Source of the DNA: Desulfofustis sp964433645
GTDB taxonomy: Bacteria; Desulfobacterota; Desulfobulbia; Desulfobulbales; Desulfocapsaceae
Reading direction: 5' to 3'
Length of the DNA stretch: 43,373 nt
NCBI GenBank assembly: GCA_964433645.1
Contig: CAYSSK010000021.1
Span: forward strand, 1 to 43,373
The position numbers and the translations under genes were made by a program. The notes below the pieces were generated by a model. The model made no database searches. It saw only the letters and a list, made by a program, of their open reading frames with translations, and had not been told where the DNA came from. Below are positions 33,804 to 41,743 of this stretch, piece after piece. Position 1 is the first letter of the stretch. Each line of letters opens with the position of its first letter.

Positions 33804-35075
33804 ATGTTGAAGAAAGCACTGGCAACCGCCGCCCTGGCGAGCCTGACGGTCCTGTCGGGCGCCCAGGCCGCCACCGAGATCGTCGTGCAGTACCCGTACG
33901 GGGAGTTGTTCAACGAAACCCATCGGCAGATCGCCGCGGAATTCACCAAACAGCACCCTGACATCACCGTCACGTTCCGCGCCGCTTACGATTCGTATGA
34001 AGAGGCCACCCAGAAGGTGCTGCGGGAGGCGGTCACCGGTCAATTGCCCGATGTCACGTTCCAGGGGTTGAACCGGGTGCGCATCCTGGTCGACCGCGAG
34101 ATCGCCGCACCGCTCGATGATTTCATCGCCGCGGAAAAAGATTTCGAGAAGGAAGGCTTTCACCAGGCGATGTTCGATATCGGTACCCAGAACGGCACGG
34201 TCTACGCGCTGCCGTTCGCGATTTCCCTGCCGATCACCTATTGGAATCTCGACCTGGTACAGCAGGCCGGCGGCGATCCGGACAACCTGCCGACCTCCTG
34301 GGACGGCGTTATCGACCTGGTCAAGAAGATCGATGCGCTCGGACCGGACATCAACAGTATGACCTATGTCTGGGATATCACGGGAAACTGGTTGTGGCAG
34401 GCGCCGGTCTTCGCCCAAGGCGGCAGTATGCTGACTGAAGACGAATCCCGGGTCGCCTTCGACGGGCCGGCCGGGCAATTTGCCATCGATACGCTGGCCC
34501 GCTTTGTTACCGAGGCGAACATGCCGAACCTCTCCCAGCCCGATGCCCGGGCCACCTTTGCCGCCGGCAAGACCGGCGTGCATATCACGTCAACCTCCGA
34601 TCTGGCCAAGACCACCGAGATGATCGGCGGCAAATTCACGCTGAAAACCCATGTCTTCCCGGATGTGCGTCCCGGCGACGGGCGGCTGCCGGCCGGCGGC
34701 AACGTGGCGATGATCGTCGCCGCCGACCCGGAGCGGCAAAAGGCCGCCTGGGAATATGTAAAATTGGCGACCGGCCCGTTCGGCGCCTCGATCGTCGCCA
34801 AAACCACCGGCTACATGCCGCCGAACCGACTTGCCAACGAAGTCTACCTGAAGGATTTCTACGATAAAAACCCGAATAACTACACCGCCGTCAAACAGCT
34901 GCCGATTCTCACCAAGTGGTATGCCTTTCCGGGGGAGAACGGCTTGAAGATTACCGATGTCATCAAGGATCACATGAACTCGATCGTTACCGGCAATCGT
35001 GCCGGTGAGCCGCGCAGCGTCCTCGAGGACATGCGCGACGACGTACAGAAACTGCTGCCGAAAAAATCCAGTTGA
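33804..35075 (+). CDS. Family 1 extracellular solute-binding protein
   Basis: 423 residues with a Sec signal peptide (MLKKALATAALASLTVLSGAQA, cleavage after AQA). The mature protein has the two-lobed family 1 fold: ALPFAISLPITYWNLDLV, then GGDPDNLPTSWDGVIDLVKKI, with AGKTGVHITSTSDLAK in the second lobe. AAGGAG lies upstream. It resembles glycerol-3-phosphate or sugar binding proteins; the exact ligand cannot be read. It is the fourth gene of the importer operon. Confidence 0.92.
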   Translation: MLKKALATAALASLTVLSGAQAATEIVVQYPYGELFNETHRQIAAEFTKQHPDITVTFRAAYDSYEEATQKVLREAVTGQLPDVTFQGLNRVRILVDREIAAPLDDFIAAEKDFEKEGFHQAMFDIGTQNGTVYALPFAISLPITYWNLDLVQQAGGDPDNLPTSWDGVIDLVKKIDALGPDINSMTYVWDITGNWLWQAPVFAQGGSMLTEDESRVAFDGPAGQFAIDTLARFVTEANMPNLSQPDARATFAAGKTGVHITSTSDLAKTTEMIGGKFTLKTHVFPDVRPGDGRLPAGGNVAMIVAADPERQKAAWEYVKLATGPFGASIVAKTTGYMPPNRLANEVYLKDFYDKNPNNYTAVKQLPILTKWYAFPGENGLKITDVIKDHMNSIVTGNRAGEPRSVLEDMRDDVQKLLPKKSS

Positions 35076-35142
35076 CCCGTCGTTTCATCATTCTCGGCGG
35101 GACCGGTGAACAGCCGGTTTCGCCCATCCAGGGAGCATCTCC

Positions 35143-35982
35143 ATGAAACTGATCCATCTGACCGACACCCACCTGGTCGGCCGTGACGAGACACTCTACG
35201 GGCTCAATCCCTGCCATCGGCTCGAAGCCTGCATCGCCGACATCAACGACCACCATGCCGATGCCGAGGTGATCGTCATCACCGGTGATTTGACCCATTT
35301 CGGCGATCGCCGGTCATACCTCTGTCTGCGCGAGATTCTGGCACAATCGCTGGTACCGGTGCGCCTGCTGCTTGGCAATCACGATGAACAGGGCATGTTT
35401 CACGAGGTTTTTCAGGACGCTCTGGCGGACGATCAGGCCGGCGGTTATCAGCGCACGATGGAGTCTGATGTCGGCCGGCTCTACTTTCTCGATACCACGG
35501 TGCCCGGCTCCCATGCCGGCCACTACGACGAACAGCGGCTCGACTGGTTGGTCGAGCGCCTCGAGGAGAGTCCCGGCCAGCCGGTCTTCCTGTTCATGCA
35601 TCACCCGCCGTTTCGGGTCGGGATACCGGCGATGGACAGGATCGGCATGGTCCAGATGGAGCTGTTCAAATCCCGGCTCAAACCCTATTTTTCGCGAATT
35701 CGCCATATCTTCTTCGGCCACGTCCATCGACCGATGGCCGGCTCCTGGTGCGGAATTCCGTTCAGCACCCTGCGGGCCACGAACCACCAGGTCTGGCTCG
35801 ATTTCTCCGAAACCGGCGATATCCCGGGCAGTCATGAACCGCCGGCCTATGCGGTGGTGCTCATCGACGCGGAGCAGGTGATCGTACATTTCCACGATTT
35901 CCTCTACGACGGCCCGCGCTTCGACCTGAGCGACGTCGGCTATGATTTCTGGGACGAGCAAAACCGCCGCAGCACATCCTGA
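35143..35982 (+). CDS. Class III metallophosphodiesterase (GpdQ/CpdA-like)
   Basis: 279 residues. All metal-site motifs are present: DTH (8-10), GDLTHFGD (Asp49), GNHDE (Asn79, His80), MHHPP (about 152) and GHVH (about 190). The order and spacing fit the GpdQ/CpdA calcineurin-like family, which cleaves glycerophosphodiesters or cyclic nucleotides. No signal peptide, so it is cytoplasmic. It ends the importer operon, 67 bases after the binding protein, so the likely role is hydrolysis of an imported phosphodiester. A CpdA-like cyclic AMP role is the main alternative. Confidence 0.88.
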   Translation: MKLIHLTDTHLVGRDETLYGLNPCHRLEACIADINDHHADAEVIVITGDLTHFGDRRSYLCLREILAQSLVPVRLLLGNHDEQGMFHEVFQDALADDQAGGYQRTMESDVGRLYFLDTTVPGSHAGHYDEQRLDWLVERLEESPGQPVFLFMHHPPFRVGIPAMDRIGMVQMELFKSRLKPYFSRIRHIFFGHVHRPMAGSWCGIPFSTLRATNHQVWLDFSETGDIPGSHEPPAYAVVLIDAEQVIVHFHDFLYDGPRFDLSDVGYDFWDEQNRRSTS

Positions 35983-35989
35983 AAATAAC

Positions 35990-36042
35990 AGAGAAAAAAG
36001 GGGACTGTCCCCTTTTTTTGGGGACTGTCCCCTTTTTTCTCT
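35990..36042. terminator. Double GGGGACTGTCCCC palindrome between convergent importers
   Basis: Two copies of GGGGACTGTCCCC separated by a T tract, with outer GAGAAAAAAG/CTTTTTTCTC arms making one large inverted repeat. It lies between two convergent operons, 8 bases after one stop and 8 before the other, and should terminate both directions. Confidence 0.75.
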
Positions 36043-36050
36043 TTTTTCTC

Positions 36051-36881
36051 CTACTTTATGCCGGCGCGCATGTATGATTGCACGAATTGTCGCTGAAAGA
36101 GCAGAAAGGCGATCAGTAGCGGGGCGACGGAGAGAAGGGTTGCCGCCGAGATTACCGACCAATTCACGCCCGACTCCGGGGCGCCGAAAATGGCGAGTCC
36201 GACGGTCAGCGGCCGGGTTGTCACCGAGTTGGTGACGACGAGCGGCCAGAGGAAGTTGTTCCAGTGGTGGCTGACCGATACCAGGCCATAGGCGAGATAG
36301 ATAGGCCGTGCCAGGGGGATGTAGACCCGCCAGAGCACACCGAGCGGCCCGCACCCTTCCAGGCGGGCCGCCTCTTCAAGTTCCTTCGGGGTCGACTTGA
36401 AGGCCTGACGCAACAAAAAAATGCCGAAAGCGCTTGCCATATAGGGCAGACCGATCCCGAGGATGGTGTCCGTCAGGCCGAGCCCGGCCAAGGTCTTGTA
36501 GTTCTCGACGATCAGGATCTCCGGGGTGATCATCAACTGGATGAGTACCAGCGAGAAGGCCACCGTCTGGCCGCGAAAACTCCAGGCGGCAAACCCGTAG
36601 GCGGCAAAGGTACAGAGCACCAACTGGCCGGCGAGAACCATCGTCACCAGCAGAAACGTGTTCAGTGCATAACGGGGGAACGGGGCCTGGTCCAGGGCCA
36701 GTCGGAAGTTTTCCAGGGTCAGCGGGGCAAAAAGATCGAAGTGCACCGCGTACCCTGCCGGATGAAAGGCGGCCCAGAAGGCATAGAGCAGCGGGGCGAT
36801 CCACAGCAGTGCCAAAAACCAGGCGGCGAGTGTCTCCAGCGGCCGGCCGGAGAGAAACGATTTTCTTGCCGGAAGGATCAT
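36051..36881 (-). CDS. ugpE: ABC importer permease (UgpE type)
   Basis: 276 residues with about six membrane helices. The EAA loop is EEAARLEGCGPLGVLWRVYIPLARP and the end is FQRQFVQSYMRAGIK. It starts in an ATGA overlap with the upstream permease stop. It is the last gene of the second importer operon, whose binding protein resembles UgpB, so the symbol is given on context. Confidence 0.88.
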   Translation of the reverse strand: MILPARKSFLSGRPLETLAAWFLALLWIAPLLYAFWAAFHPAGYAVHFDLFAPLTLENFRLALDQAPFPRYALNTFLLVTMVLAGQLVLCTFAAYGFAAWSFRGQTVAFSLVLIQLMITPEILIVENYKTLAGLGLTDTILGIGLPYMASAFGIFLLRQAFKSTPKELEEAARLEGCGPLGVLWRVYIPLARPIYLAYGLVSVSHHWNNFLWPLVVTNSVTTRPLTVGLAIFGAPESGVNWSVISAATLLSVAPLLIAFLLFQRQFVQSYMRAGIK

Positions 36882-37780
36882 CGATAGTGTACCCGTCTGT
36901 CCAGCCCGAAAAATTGGATTAACGCCACTATCGCCAACAGAAGCAGCAAGACTACCGTGAGCGTGGCGGCGTAGGGCGTGTCGAAATAGGAAAAGGCCGT
37001 TTCAAAGAGATAGTAGAGCAGCAGGTTGCTGGCGTTGTTGGGGCCGCCCTTGGTCAGGATGAAGAGGTGGTCGACCAGCTTGAAGGCGTTGAGACAGGCA
37101 TTGATCAGCACGAAGAGGGTCGTCGGCATCAACAGCGGGAAGAGGACCCGGCGGAAAAAATAGAAGCGGCCCGCACCTTCCAGGCGGGCCGCTTCCCGGA
37201 GTTCCGGGGCGATATTCTGCAATGCGGCGAGATAAAAGATCATGAAGAAGCCGGCCTCTTTCCAGATGGTCATCACGATAAGAGCCGGCAATACCGTAGC
37301 CGGGTCGCCGAGCCAGTTGTGGCCGGGCAGACCGATCAGCGAGAGGAGTTGATCGATCAGGCCGATATCCGGCGTGTAGAAAAACAGCCAGATATTGGCC
37401 ACGGCGATCATCGGCAGGATGGTCGGCGTGAAGTAGGCCATGCGCAGCAGCGCCCGGCCGGGCAGGCGGCTGTTGACGAACAGCGCCATGAGCAGAGCCA
37501 GGGCGATCGACGTCGGTATCGTGCCGGCGGCGAACCAGAGATTGTTGGTCAATGCTTTCCAGAAGACCGGATCGTCAAACATTCTCTGGTAGTTTGCCGG
37601 ACCGATAAACCGTGCCGGCCTGATGGCCGTCGCCTTGGAGAAGAAACTGTCGTAAACGGTCGCCAGAGTGGGGTAGTGGGTAAAAGAAATGAGCAGAATG
37701 GCGGCCGGCATCAGCATGAGCCAGCCGTAGATGTGACGGGTGCGGGAAGAAAATTTCATCTGCTGTCGATCCGCGGCCAT
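36878..37780 (-). CDS. ugpA: ABC importer permease (UgpA type)
   Basis: 300 residues from the ATG at 37780; an ATG seven codons later (37759) is possible, and neither has a clear Shine-Dalgarno sequence. Membrane helices include YGWLMLMPAAILLISFTH and MAYFTPTILPMIAVANIWLFFY. The EAA loop is REAARLEGAGRFYFFRRVLFPLL. FILTKGGPNNASNLLLYYLFETAF is characteristic of UgpA-like sugar permeases. Coupled to the next permease. Confidence 0.88.
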   Translation of the reverse strand: MAADRQQMKFSSRTRHIYGWLMLMPAAILLISFTHYPTLATVYDSFFSKATAIRPARFIGPANYQRMFDDPVFWKALTNNLWFAAGTIPTSIALALLMALFVNSRLPGRALLRMAYFTPTILPMIAVANIWLFFYTPDIGLIDQLLSLIGLPGHNWLGDPATVLPALIVMTIWKEAGFFMIFYLAALQNIAPELREAARLEGAGRFYFFRRVLFPLLMPTTLFVLINACLNAFKLVDHLFILTKGGPNNASNLLLYYLFETAFSYFDTPYAATLTVVLLLLLAIVALIQFFGLDRRVHYR

Positions 37781-37873
37781 TGACGACCAGGGCGTCGGTC
37801 TACCGTGGTCAAGGATTTTTAAGCAAGAGGGGGAAGGATGCCCGACTCCTCCCCCCTTGGTTTCCCTTGGGTT

Positions 37874-39139
37874 CTACCGGTACGGTTGCAGCAGCGTATC
37901 GGCAAGCTGCTGAGCCTCCTGCAGCGCTGCTGCCGGCGACTTCTCTCCGGTCAACGCCGCCTGGATGGCGTCGTCAAGGGCCTTGCGTACCCTGCCGGTC
38001 TGATACGTGGACAATTCGGCGGTCGCATACTCCAGCTGATCGCGGGCTACCGCCGCCGCCGGGAACTCTTTGACGTAGGCCTGCAGCTGGTCGGTCTGGT
38101 AGGCTGCGGGACTGACGCCCATATAACCGGTCTTGATCGACCACTGGGCAGAGCGCTCCGGGGCGGTCATGAAGCGAATCAGGCGCAACGCGGCCTTTCG
38201 CTCTTCCGGAGTCGCTTGCTTGAACAGATAAAAATTGCCGCCGCCGGTGGGTGAACCCGGCCGCTCGTTGGCCGGGAGCATGGCCACGCCGAAATCGAAA
38301 GCGGCGCCCTTTTTGACGGCGGTCAGATTGCCGGTGGAATGCCACATCATCGCCGTTTTTCCTTCGAGAAAGTTCTGTCGCAGGGTGCCCCACTCGATGG
38401 TGCCTTTCGGCATGATGCCGGCTTCGTTGCCGAGGCGATGCCAGAACCGCAGGGCCTCGACCACCGGCGGAGCATCGAAATAGGTGGTGTCTCCCTCGCT
38501 GTTCATCAGTACCTGGCCGTTCTGTATGGCAAGGGCGCCGAACATCCAGTACGGGTAGCCCGTCGAGGGAATCATGATCCCCCAGCGGGAGCCGTCCGGT
38601 TTGGTCAGTTTCTTGCCCATTTCCTCCAGTTCGGCCCAGGTCTGCGGCGGCGTGTCCGGATCGAGTCCGGCCTCGCGAAAGGCGTCCTTGTTGTAGTACA
38701 TGACAATGGTCGAGCGTTGAAACGGGATTCCCCAGGTTTTACCGGCGGTTTTGCCATTTTCCATGAGGCCGGGGTAAAAGGAGTCCAGCCAGGCCTTTTC
38801 TTCCGCTGTTTCGACGACATCGTCAAAAGCGACAATGGCGTCCTGTTCGATCAAATCGTAGATGTCGATGGAAAACAAAACCGACAATTGGGCCGGTTGA
38901 CCGCCCTGGAGCGCCGCCAGCGCCTTGATGCGGGCATCGTTGTAGTTTCCGGCATAAATCGCCTTGACCGTGACGTCGGGATTTTCCTCCATGAAGTCGG
39001 CGACAATGGAGTCGACGACCTGGGTCAGCGGTCCCCCGACGGCCACCGGGTAGTACATCGTCAGCTCGACGGCGGCGGCCGCGGAGGTGAACAATGCGAT
39101 CGAAATGATTGATAACAGATACATCTTCAACGATTTCAT
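37874..39139 (-). CDS. ugpB: Solute-binding protein, UgpB-like (glycerol-3-phosphate type)
   Basis: 421 residues from the ATG at 39139, with AGAGGAG upstream. Signal peptide MKSLKMYLLSIISIALFTSAAAA. The mature sequence parallels E. coli UgpB in several places (recalled, not aligned): VDSIVADFMEENPDVTVKAIYAGNY, STIVMYYNKDAFREAGLDPDTPPQTW, and WSIKTGYMGVSPAAY. UgpB binds glycerol-3-phosphate and glycerophosphocholine in the periplasm. The ATPase lies upstream and the permeases downstream on the same strand. Confidence 0.86.
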   Translation of the reverse strand: MKSLKMYLLSIISIALFTSAAAAVELTMYYPVAVGGPLTQVVDSIVADFMEENPDVTVKAIYAGNYNDARIKALAALQGGQPAQLSVLFSIDIYDLIEQDAIVAFDDVVETAEEKAWLDSFYPGLMENGKTAGKTWGIPFQRSTIVMYYNKDAFREAGLDPDTPPQTWAELEEMGKKLTKPDGSRWGIMIPSTGYPYWMFGALAIQNGQVLMNSEGDTTYFDAPPVVEALRFWHRLGNEAGIMPKGTIEWGTLRQNFLEGKTAMMWHSTGNLTAVKKGAAFDFGVAMLPANERPGSPTGGGNFYLFKQATPEERKAALRLIRFMTAPERSAQWSIKTGYMGVSPAAYQTDQLQAYVKEFPAAAVARDQLEYATAELSTYQTGRVRKALDDAIQAALTGEKSPAAALQEAQQLADTLLQPYR

Positions 39140-39195
39140 AAGCGCTCCTCTGGTGGTGGTGTTTTGTCTGGTGTTTCCTTCTCTGCGTGATTGCT

Positions 39196-40236
39196 TCAAG
39201 CCCCGGCCATCAGCCGGTTGCCCCGGTCGTCGAAATAGTGCGCCGAGCGGGGATTCCAGGCGAACTGAAGCGTTGATCCCGGTTCGACCCGGGTCGTACC
39301 GGTGGTCCGCATGTAAACGAGGTGGTCCTGCCAGGCGAGGCGGACCAGGGTTTCGGCGCCGAGATAATCGGACGAGACGACCCGGCCGCTCAGGCCGTCG
39401 CGTGCCGGGCGCACGTCCTCGGGTCTTATCCCGAGCAGCTGCCCGTGCGGGTGGTGTCCGTCGAGGGAGAGCAGATGTGCTTCTCCGAATTCATCCAGTA
39501 CCGAACAGGGCAGAACGTTCATCGGCGGCGAGCCGATAAAGCGGGCAACAAAGACGGTGGCCGGCTGTTCGTAAAGATCGCGGGGGCTGCCGGTCTGCTC
39601 GATGACACCGTCTCTGAGCAACACGACATGGTCGGCCATGGCCATGGCTTCGATCTGATCGTGGGTGACGTAGACCATCGTCAAGCCGAGTTTCTGCTGG
39701 AGGGTGCGGATATCATCGCGCATCTGGGCGCGAAGCTTGGCGTCGAGGTTTGACAGCGGCTCGTCCATCAGACAGACCGGCCGCCGTGAAACGATGGCCC
39801 GCGCCAGCGCCACCCGTTGCCGCTGACCGCCCGACAATTGCGATGGCCTGCGGTTGAGCAACTCGGCCAGGCCGACCATCTGCGCCGCCTCTTCCAGGCG
39901 CCGGTGCCGCTCAGTCGGCGTAACACCGCGAACCTTGAGGCCGAACAAGATGTTTTCGCGGATATTCAGATGGGGGAAAAGGGCGTAGGATTGAAAGACC
40001 ATGGAGACGCCGCGGCGGGCCGGATCGACATCGGTAACGTCGCTGCCGCCGATTTCGATGGTCCCGGCATCGGCCTCTTCGAGCCCCGCGATGATCCGCA
40101 GGATCGTCGATTTCCCGCAGCCGGAAGGGCCGAGCAGAACGGTCAGGGTCCCTTCAGGCACCGTAAAGGTGACATGATCGAGCGCCGTGATGTCGCCCCA
40201 CGTTTTTGCCAATCCGGTAATTTGCAGGCGACTCAT
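39196..40236 (-). CDS. ugpC: ABC importer ATPase (UgpC/MalK type)
   Basis: 346 residues from the ATG at 40236, which overlaps the DeoR stop as ATGA and has GAGGAGGAG upstream. Walker A GPSGCGKST, signature LSGGQRQRVALARAI, Walker B CLMDEPLSNLDAK, H loop VTHDQIEAM, and a TOBE-like C-terminus (LLGIRPEDVRPARD). It lacks the helical-domain insertion present in the other ATPase of the window. It energises the second importer. Confidence 0.93.
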   Translation of the reverse strand: MSRLQITGLAKTWGDITALDHVTFTVPEGTLTVLLGPSGCGKSTILRIIAGLEEADAGTIEIGGSDVTDVDPARRGVSMVFQSYALFPHLNIRENILFGLKVRGVTPTERHRRLEEAAQMVGLAELLNRRPSQLSGGQRQRVALARAIVSRRPVCLMDEPLSNLDAKLRAQMRDDIRTLQQKLGLTMVYVTHDQIEAMAMADHVVLLRDGVIEQTGSPRDLYEQPATVFVARFIGSPPMNVLPCSVLDEFGEAHLLSLDGHHPHGQLLGIRPEDVRPARDGLSGRVVSSDYLGAETLVRLAWQDHLVYMRTTGTTRVEPGSTLQFAWNPRSAHYFDDRGNRLMAGA

Positions 40237-41027
40237 GGCTGCTCCTCCTCCTCGGGGACGATCAGCGCCGCCTCCGATGCGGCCAGCATCGCGACGATTC
40301 CGGGCGAAGGTGACCGGTCGCAGAACACCTTGGTCGACTCGGTGAGATGCCCCCCACGCACGTGGGCCGTCCGGCCGAATTTGGTGTGGTCCAGAACCAG
40401 GAAGGTGGTGCGGCTGCACCGTCTGATCGCCTGACGGGCGGCGACTTCCTCCTCGTAAAAATCAAGAAGGGTGCCGTCATCGTCGACTCCGGCAACACCG
40501 TAGATACCGATATCGACCTTGTAGGCGCTGAACAGGGCTTCAGCGCCCTGACCCACCGCATCGCGGTCCTCGTTGCGCAGTCGGCCACCGGCAATGGTCA
40601 CCTCGAACGTGGGGTTGGCGCAGACGATCATGGCGACATTGAGATTGTTGGTGAAAATGCGCAGGTTCCGGTGGCCGATCAACCGGCGGGCGACAATCTC
40701 CGGGGTCGTGCCGATACCGATGGCCAGGGAGGCACCGTCGGGAACGTGATCGCAGACACAGTCGGCAATGGCTTTTTTGCTGCCGGCCTGCAGAATCTGG
40801 CGGCGGTCGTAGGAGAGATTGGCGACCCCGACGAACCGCTGCACGCCGCCGTGCCGGCGCTGGGCAATTCCCCGGCTGCACAGCTGATTCACATCGCGCC
40901 TGATGGTTTGCGGAGAGACCTGGAAGTGGTCGGCGAGGCTGTCGATGCTGCAAAACCCGCGCTGGCGGATCAGATCTTCGATCTGGGTCTGTCGCTCGCT
41001 GACGATGAGATCAGTGGATATGTTCAT
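40233..41027 (-). CDS. DeoR/GlpR-family transcriptional regulator
   Basis: 264 residues from the ATG at 41027; a GTG four codons upstream is possible. N-terminal HTH: RQTQIEDLIRQRGFCSIDSL, then SPQTIRRDVNQLCSRG, ending in the GIAQRRHGGV signature. The C-terminal sensor domain (about 75-250) has IGIGTTPEIVARRL and the DHTKFGR motif of the phosphosugar-binding DeoRC fold. GlpR members respond to glycerol-3-phosphate, which suits its position as first gene of the Ugp-like operon. Inverted CGTTCA(C/T)ATGAAA boxes lie just upstream, suggesting autoregulation. Confidence 0.92.
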   Translation of the reverse strand: MNISTDLIVSERQTQIEDLIRQRGFCSIDSLADHFQVSPQTIRRDVNQLCSRGIAQRRHGGVQRFVGVANLSYDRRQILQAGSKKAIADCVCDHVPDGASLAIGIGTTPEIVARRLIGHRNLRIFTNNLNVAMIVCANPTFEVTIAGGRLRNEDRDAVGQGAEALFSAYKVDIGIYGVAGVDDDGTLLDFYEEEVAARQAIRRCSRTTFLVLDHTKFGRTAHVRGGHLTESTKVFCDRSPSPGIVAMLAASEAALIVPEEEEQP

Positions 41028-41032
41028 TTGAC

Positions 41033-41100
41033 CGTTCACATGAAAGACACACTGTGTTTATCCCGGGTTTTCATATGAACGATCATAGATGACGATCGTT
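41033..41100. promoter_or_regulatory. Candidate DeoR operators
   Basis: CGTTCACATGAAA (41033-41045) and TTTCATATGAACG (41069-41081) are inverted copies matching at 12 of 13 positions. AACGATC and GATCGTT (41078-41084, 41094-41100) form a second dyad. All lie directly upstream of the DeoR gene. Operator function is inferred from position and symmetry. Confidence 0.55.
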
Positions 41101-41159
41101 TGGTCTTCGTTTTGATAACGTTATATTTGGGTCAGAAGAGCAATAAGGCGTGAACAGAG

Positions 41160-41290
41160 GAAGTCTTCGGCGCAGGGTCGCCACCGCTTTGCCGCGGATG
41201 GCCAGCACGCCGATTTTCACCGGCAGCTCCGCGGCCTGAGCTTGACAGGCCGTCAGTCAAGGACCGACTGGCAGCAGGAGAAAAGAGAGC
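41160..41290 (-). pseudogene. Fragment of the 5' end of a sensor-kinase gene
   Basis: Minus-strand reading gives LTACQAQAAELPVKIGVLAI then RGKAVA, matching the first residues of the PhnD-like domain of the hybrid kinase (AQAAELPVKIGVLAIRGKAVA). Over about 65 bases the DNA is close to the 28.17-28.24 kb segment but with many differences. Upstream a signal-like LSFLLLPVGP is followed by an in-frame TGA, and downstream homology stops after about six residues. It is a dead remnant of a paralogue, not an assembly duplicate. Confidence 0.8.
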
Positions 41291-41316
41291 ACTCCCTACA
41301 CGAACCCCCATTTTGG

Positions 41317-41346
41317 TTGACAAAGATCGCTGAATCAATGTATAAA
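41317..41346 (+). promoter_or_regulatory. Sigma-70-type promoter upstream of the hairpin region
   Basis: TTGACA (41317-41322), an 18-base spacer, TATAAA (41341-41346) preceded by TG. An 8-bp inverted repeat, AGATCGCT (41324-41331) and AGCGATCT (41351-41358), brackets the -10 element and could be an operator. Confidence 0.65.
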
Positions 41347-41352
41347 TCCGAG

Positions 41353-41527
41353 CGATCTGTCGCCACAAAAGGTGTGCGCAAAAGGTGTGCGGCAAAACAC
41401 TTCTTGTTCGAGGGGCCGGAAAGACAATACGATACCCTAGCGTTAAATCGCCCCCTTCAACCCGTTGAAGGGGGCGTGCTAAAGATAAGGCCACTGCCCG
41501 GTTATCATCGAGCGGTGGCTTTTTTTT
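41353..41527 (+). ncRNA. Candidate small RNA or purE leader
   Basis: A transcript from the promoter above to the terminator at 41527 would be about 175 nt. It contains a 13-bp tandem duplication (CAAAAGGTGTGCG twice, 41366-41391), a perfect 12-bp hairpin (41449-41476, loop CCCG) and a terminator hairpin. No convincing protein is encoded. Length and a purE neighbour recall 6S RNA, but I could not fold the required open-bubble structure, so the identity stays open. Confidence 0.4.
41490..41527 (+). terminator. Intrinsic terminator upstream of purE
   Basis: GCCACTGC (41490-41497) pairs with GCGGTGGC (41512-41519), one wobble, followed by eight T. It ends a plus-strand transcript about 217 bases before purE. 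Confidence 0.75.
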
Positions 41528-41681
41528 GAGCAAAAGAAGGGTGATTATTCGCCCCCTGGGCAGATCTCCCGTTATCATCGAGGGTGCGTGCCTGTTTCAT
41601 GGGCCCGTGGTGCACGGCTCGTACGATGGGGGAGAATCCTGGTTTTTCGGTTCCAAAAAACGTGGTGAGGCGCCGGCTGAA

Positions 41682-41710
41682 TTAACGGCTTTTTGCCGGC
41701 AAGGTATGAT
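41682..41710 (+). promoter_or_regulatory. Predicted purE promoter
   Basis: TTAACG (41682-41687), a 17-base spacer, TATGAT (41705-41710), 34 bases before the purE start. A GCCGGC hexamer occurs in the spacer and again just upstream of the -35. Consistent with purE having its own promoter after the upstream terminator. Confidence 0.5.
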
Positions 41711-41743
41711 AGACAAATCGTTGTTGAGCGGAGGACTATCAAT

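Noticed and set aside
41353..41527. Firm call of 6S RNA
   Set aside because: Length and the purE neighbour are suggestive, but I could not form the closing stem and central open bubble, so it is listed only as a candidate RNA.
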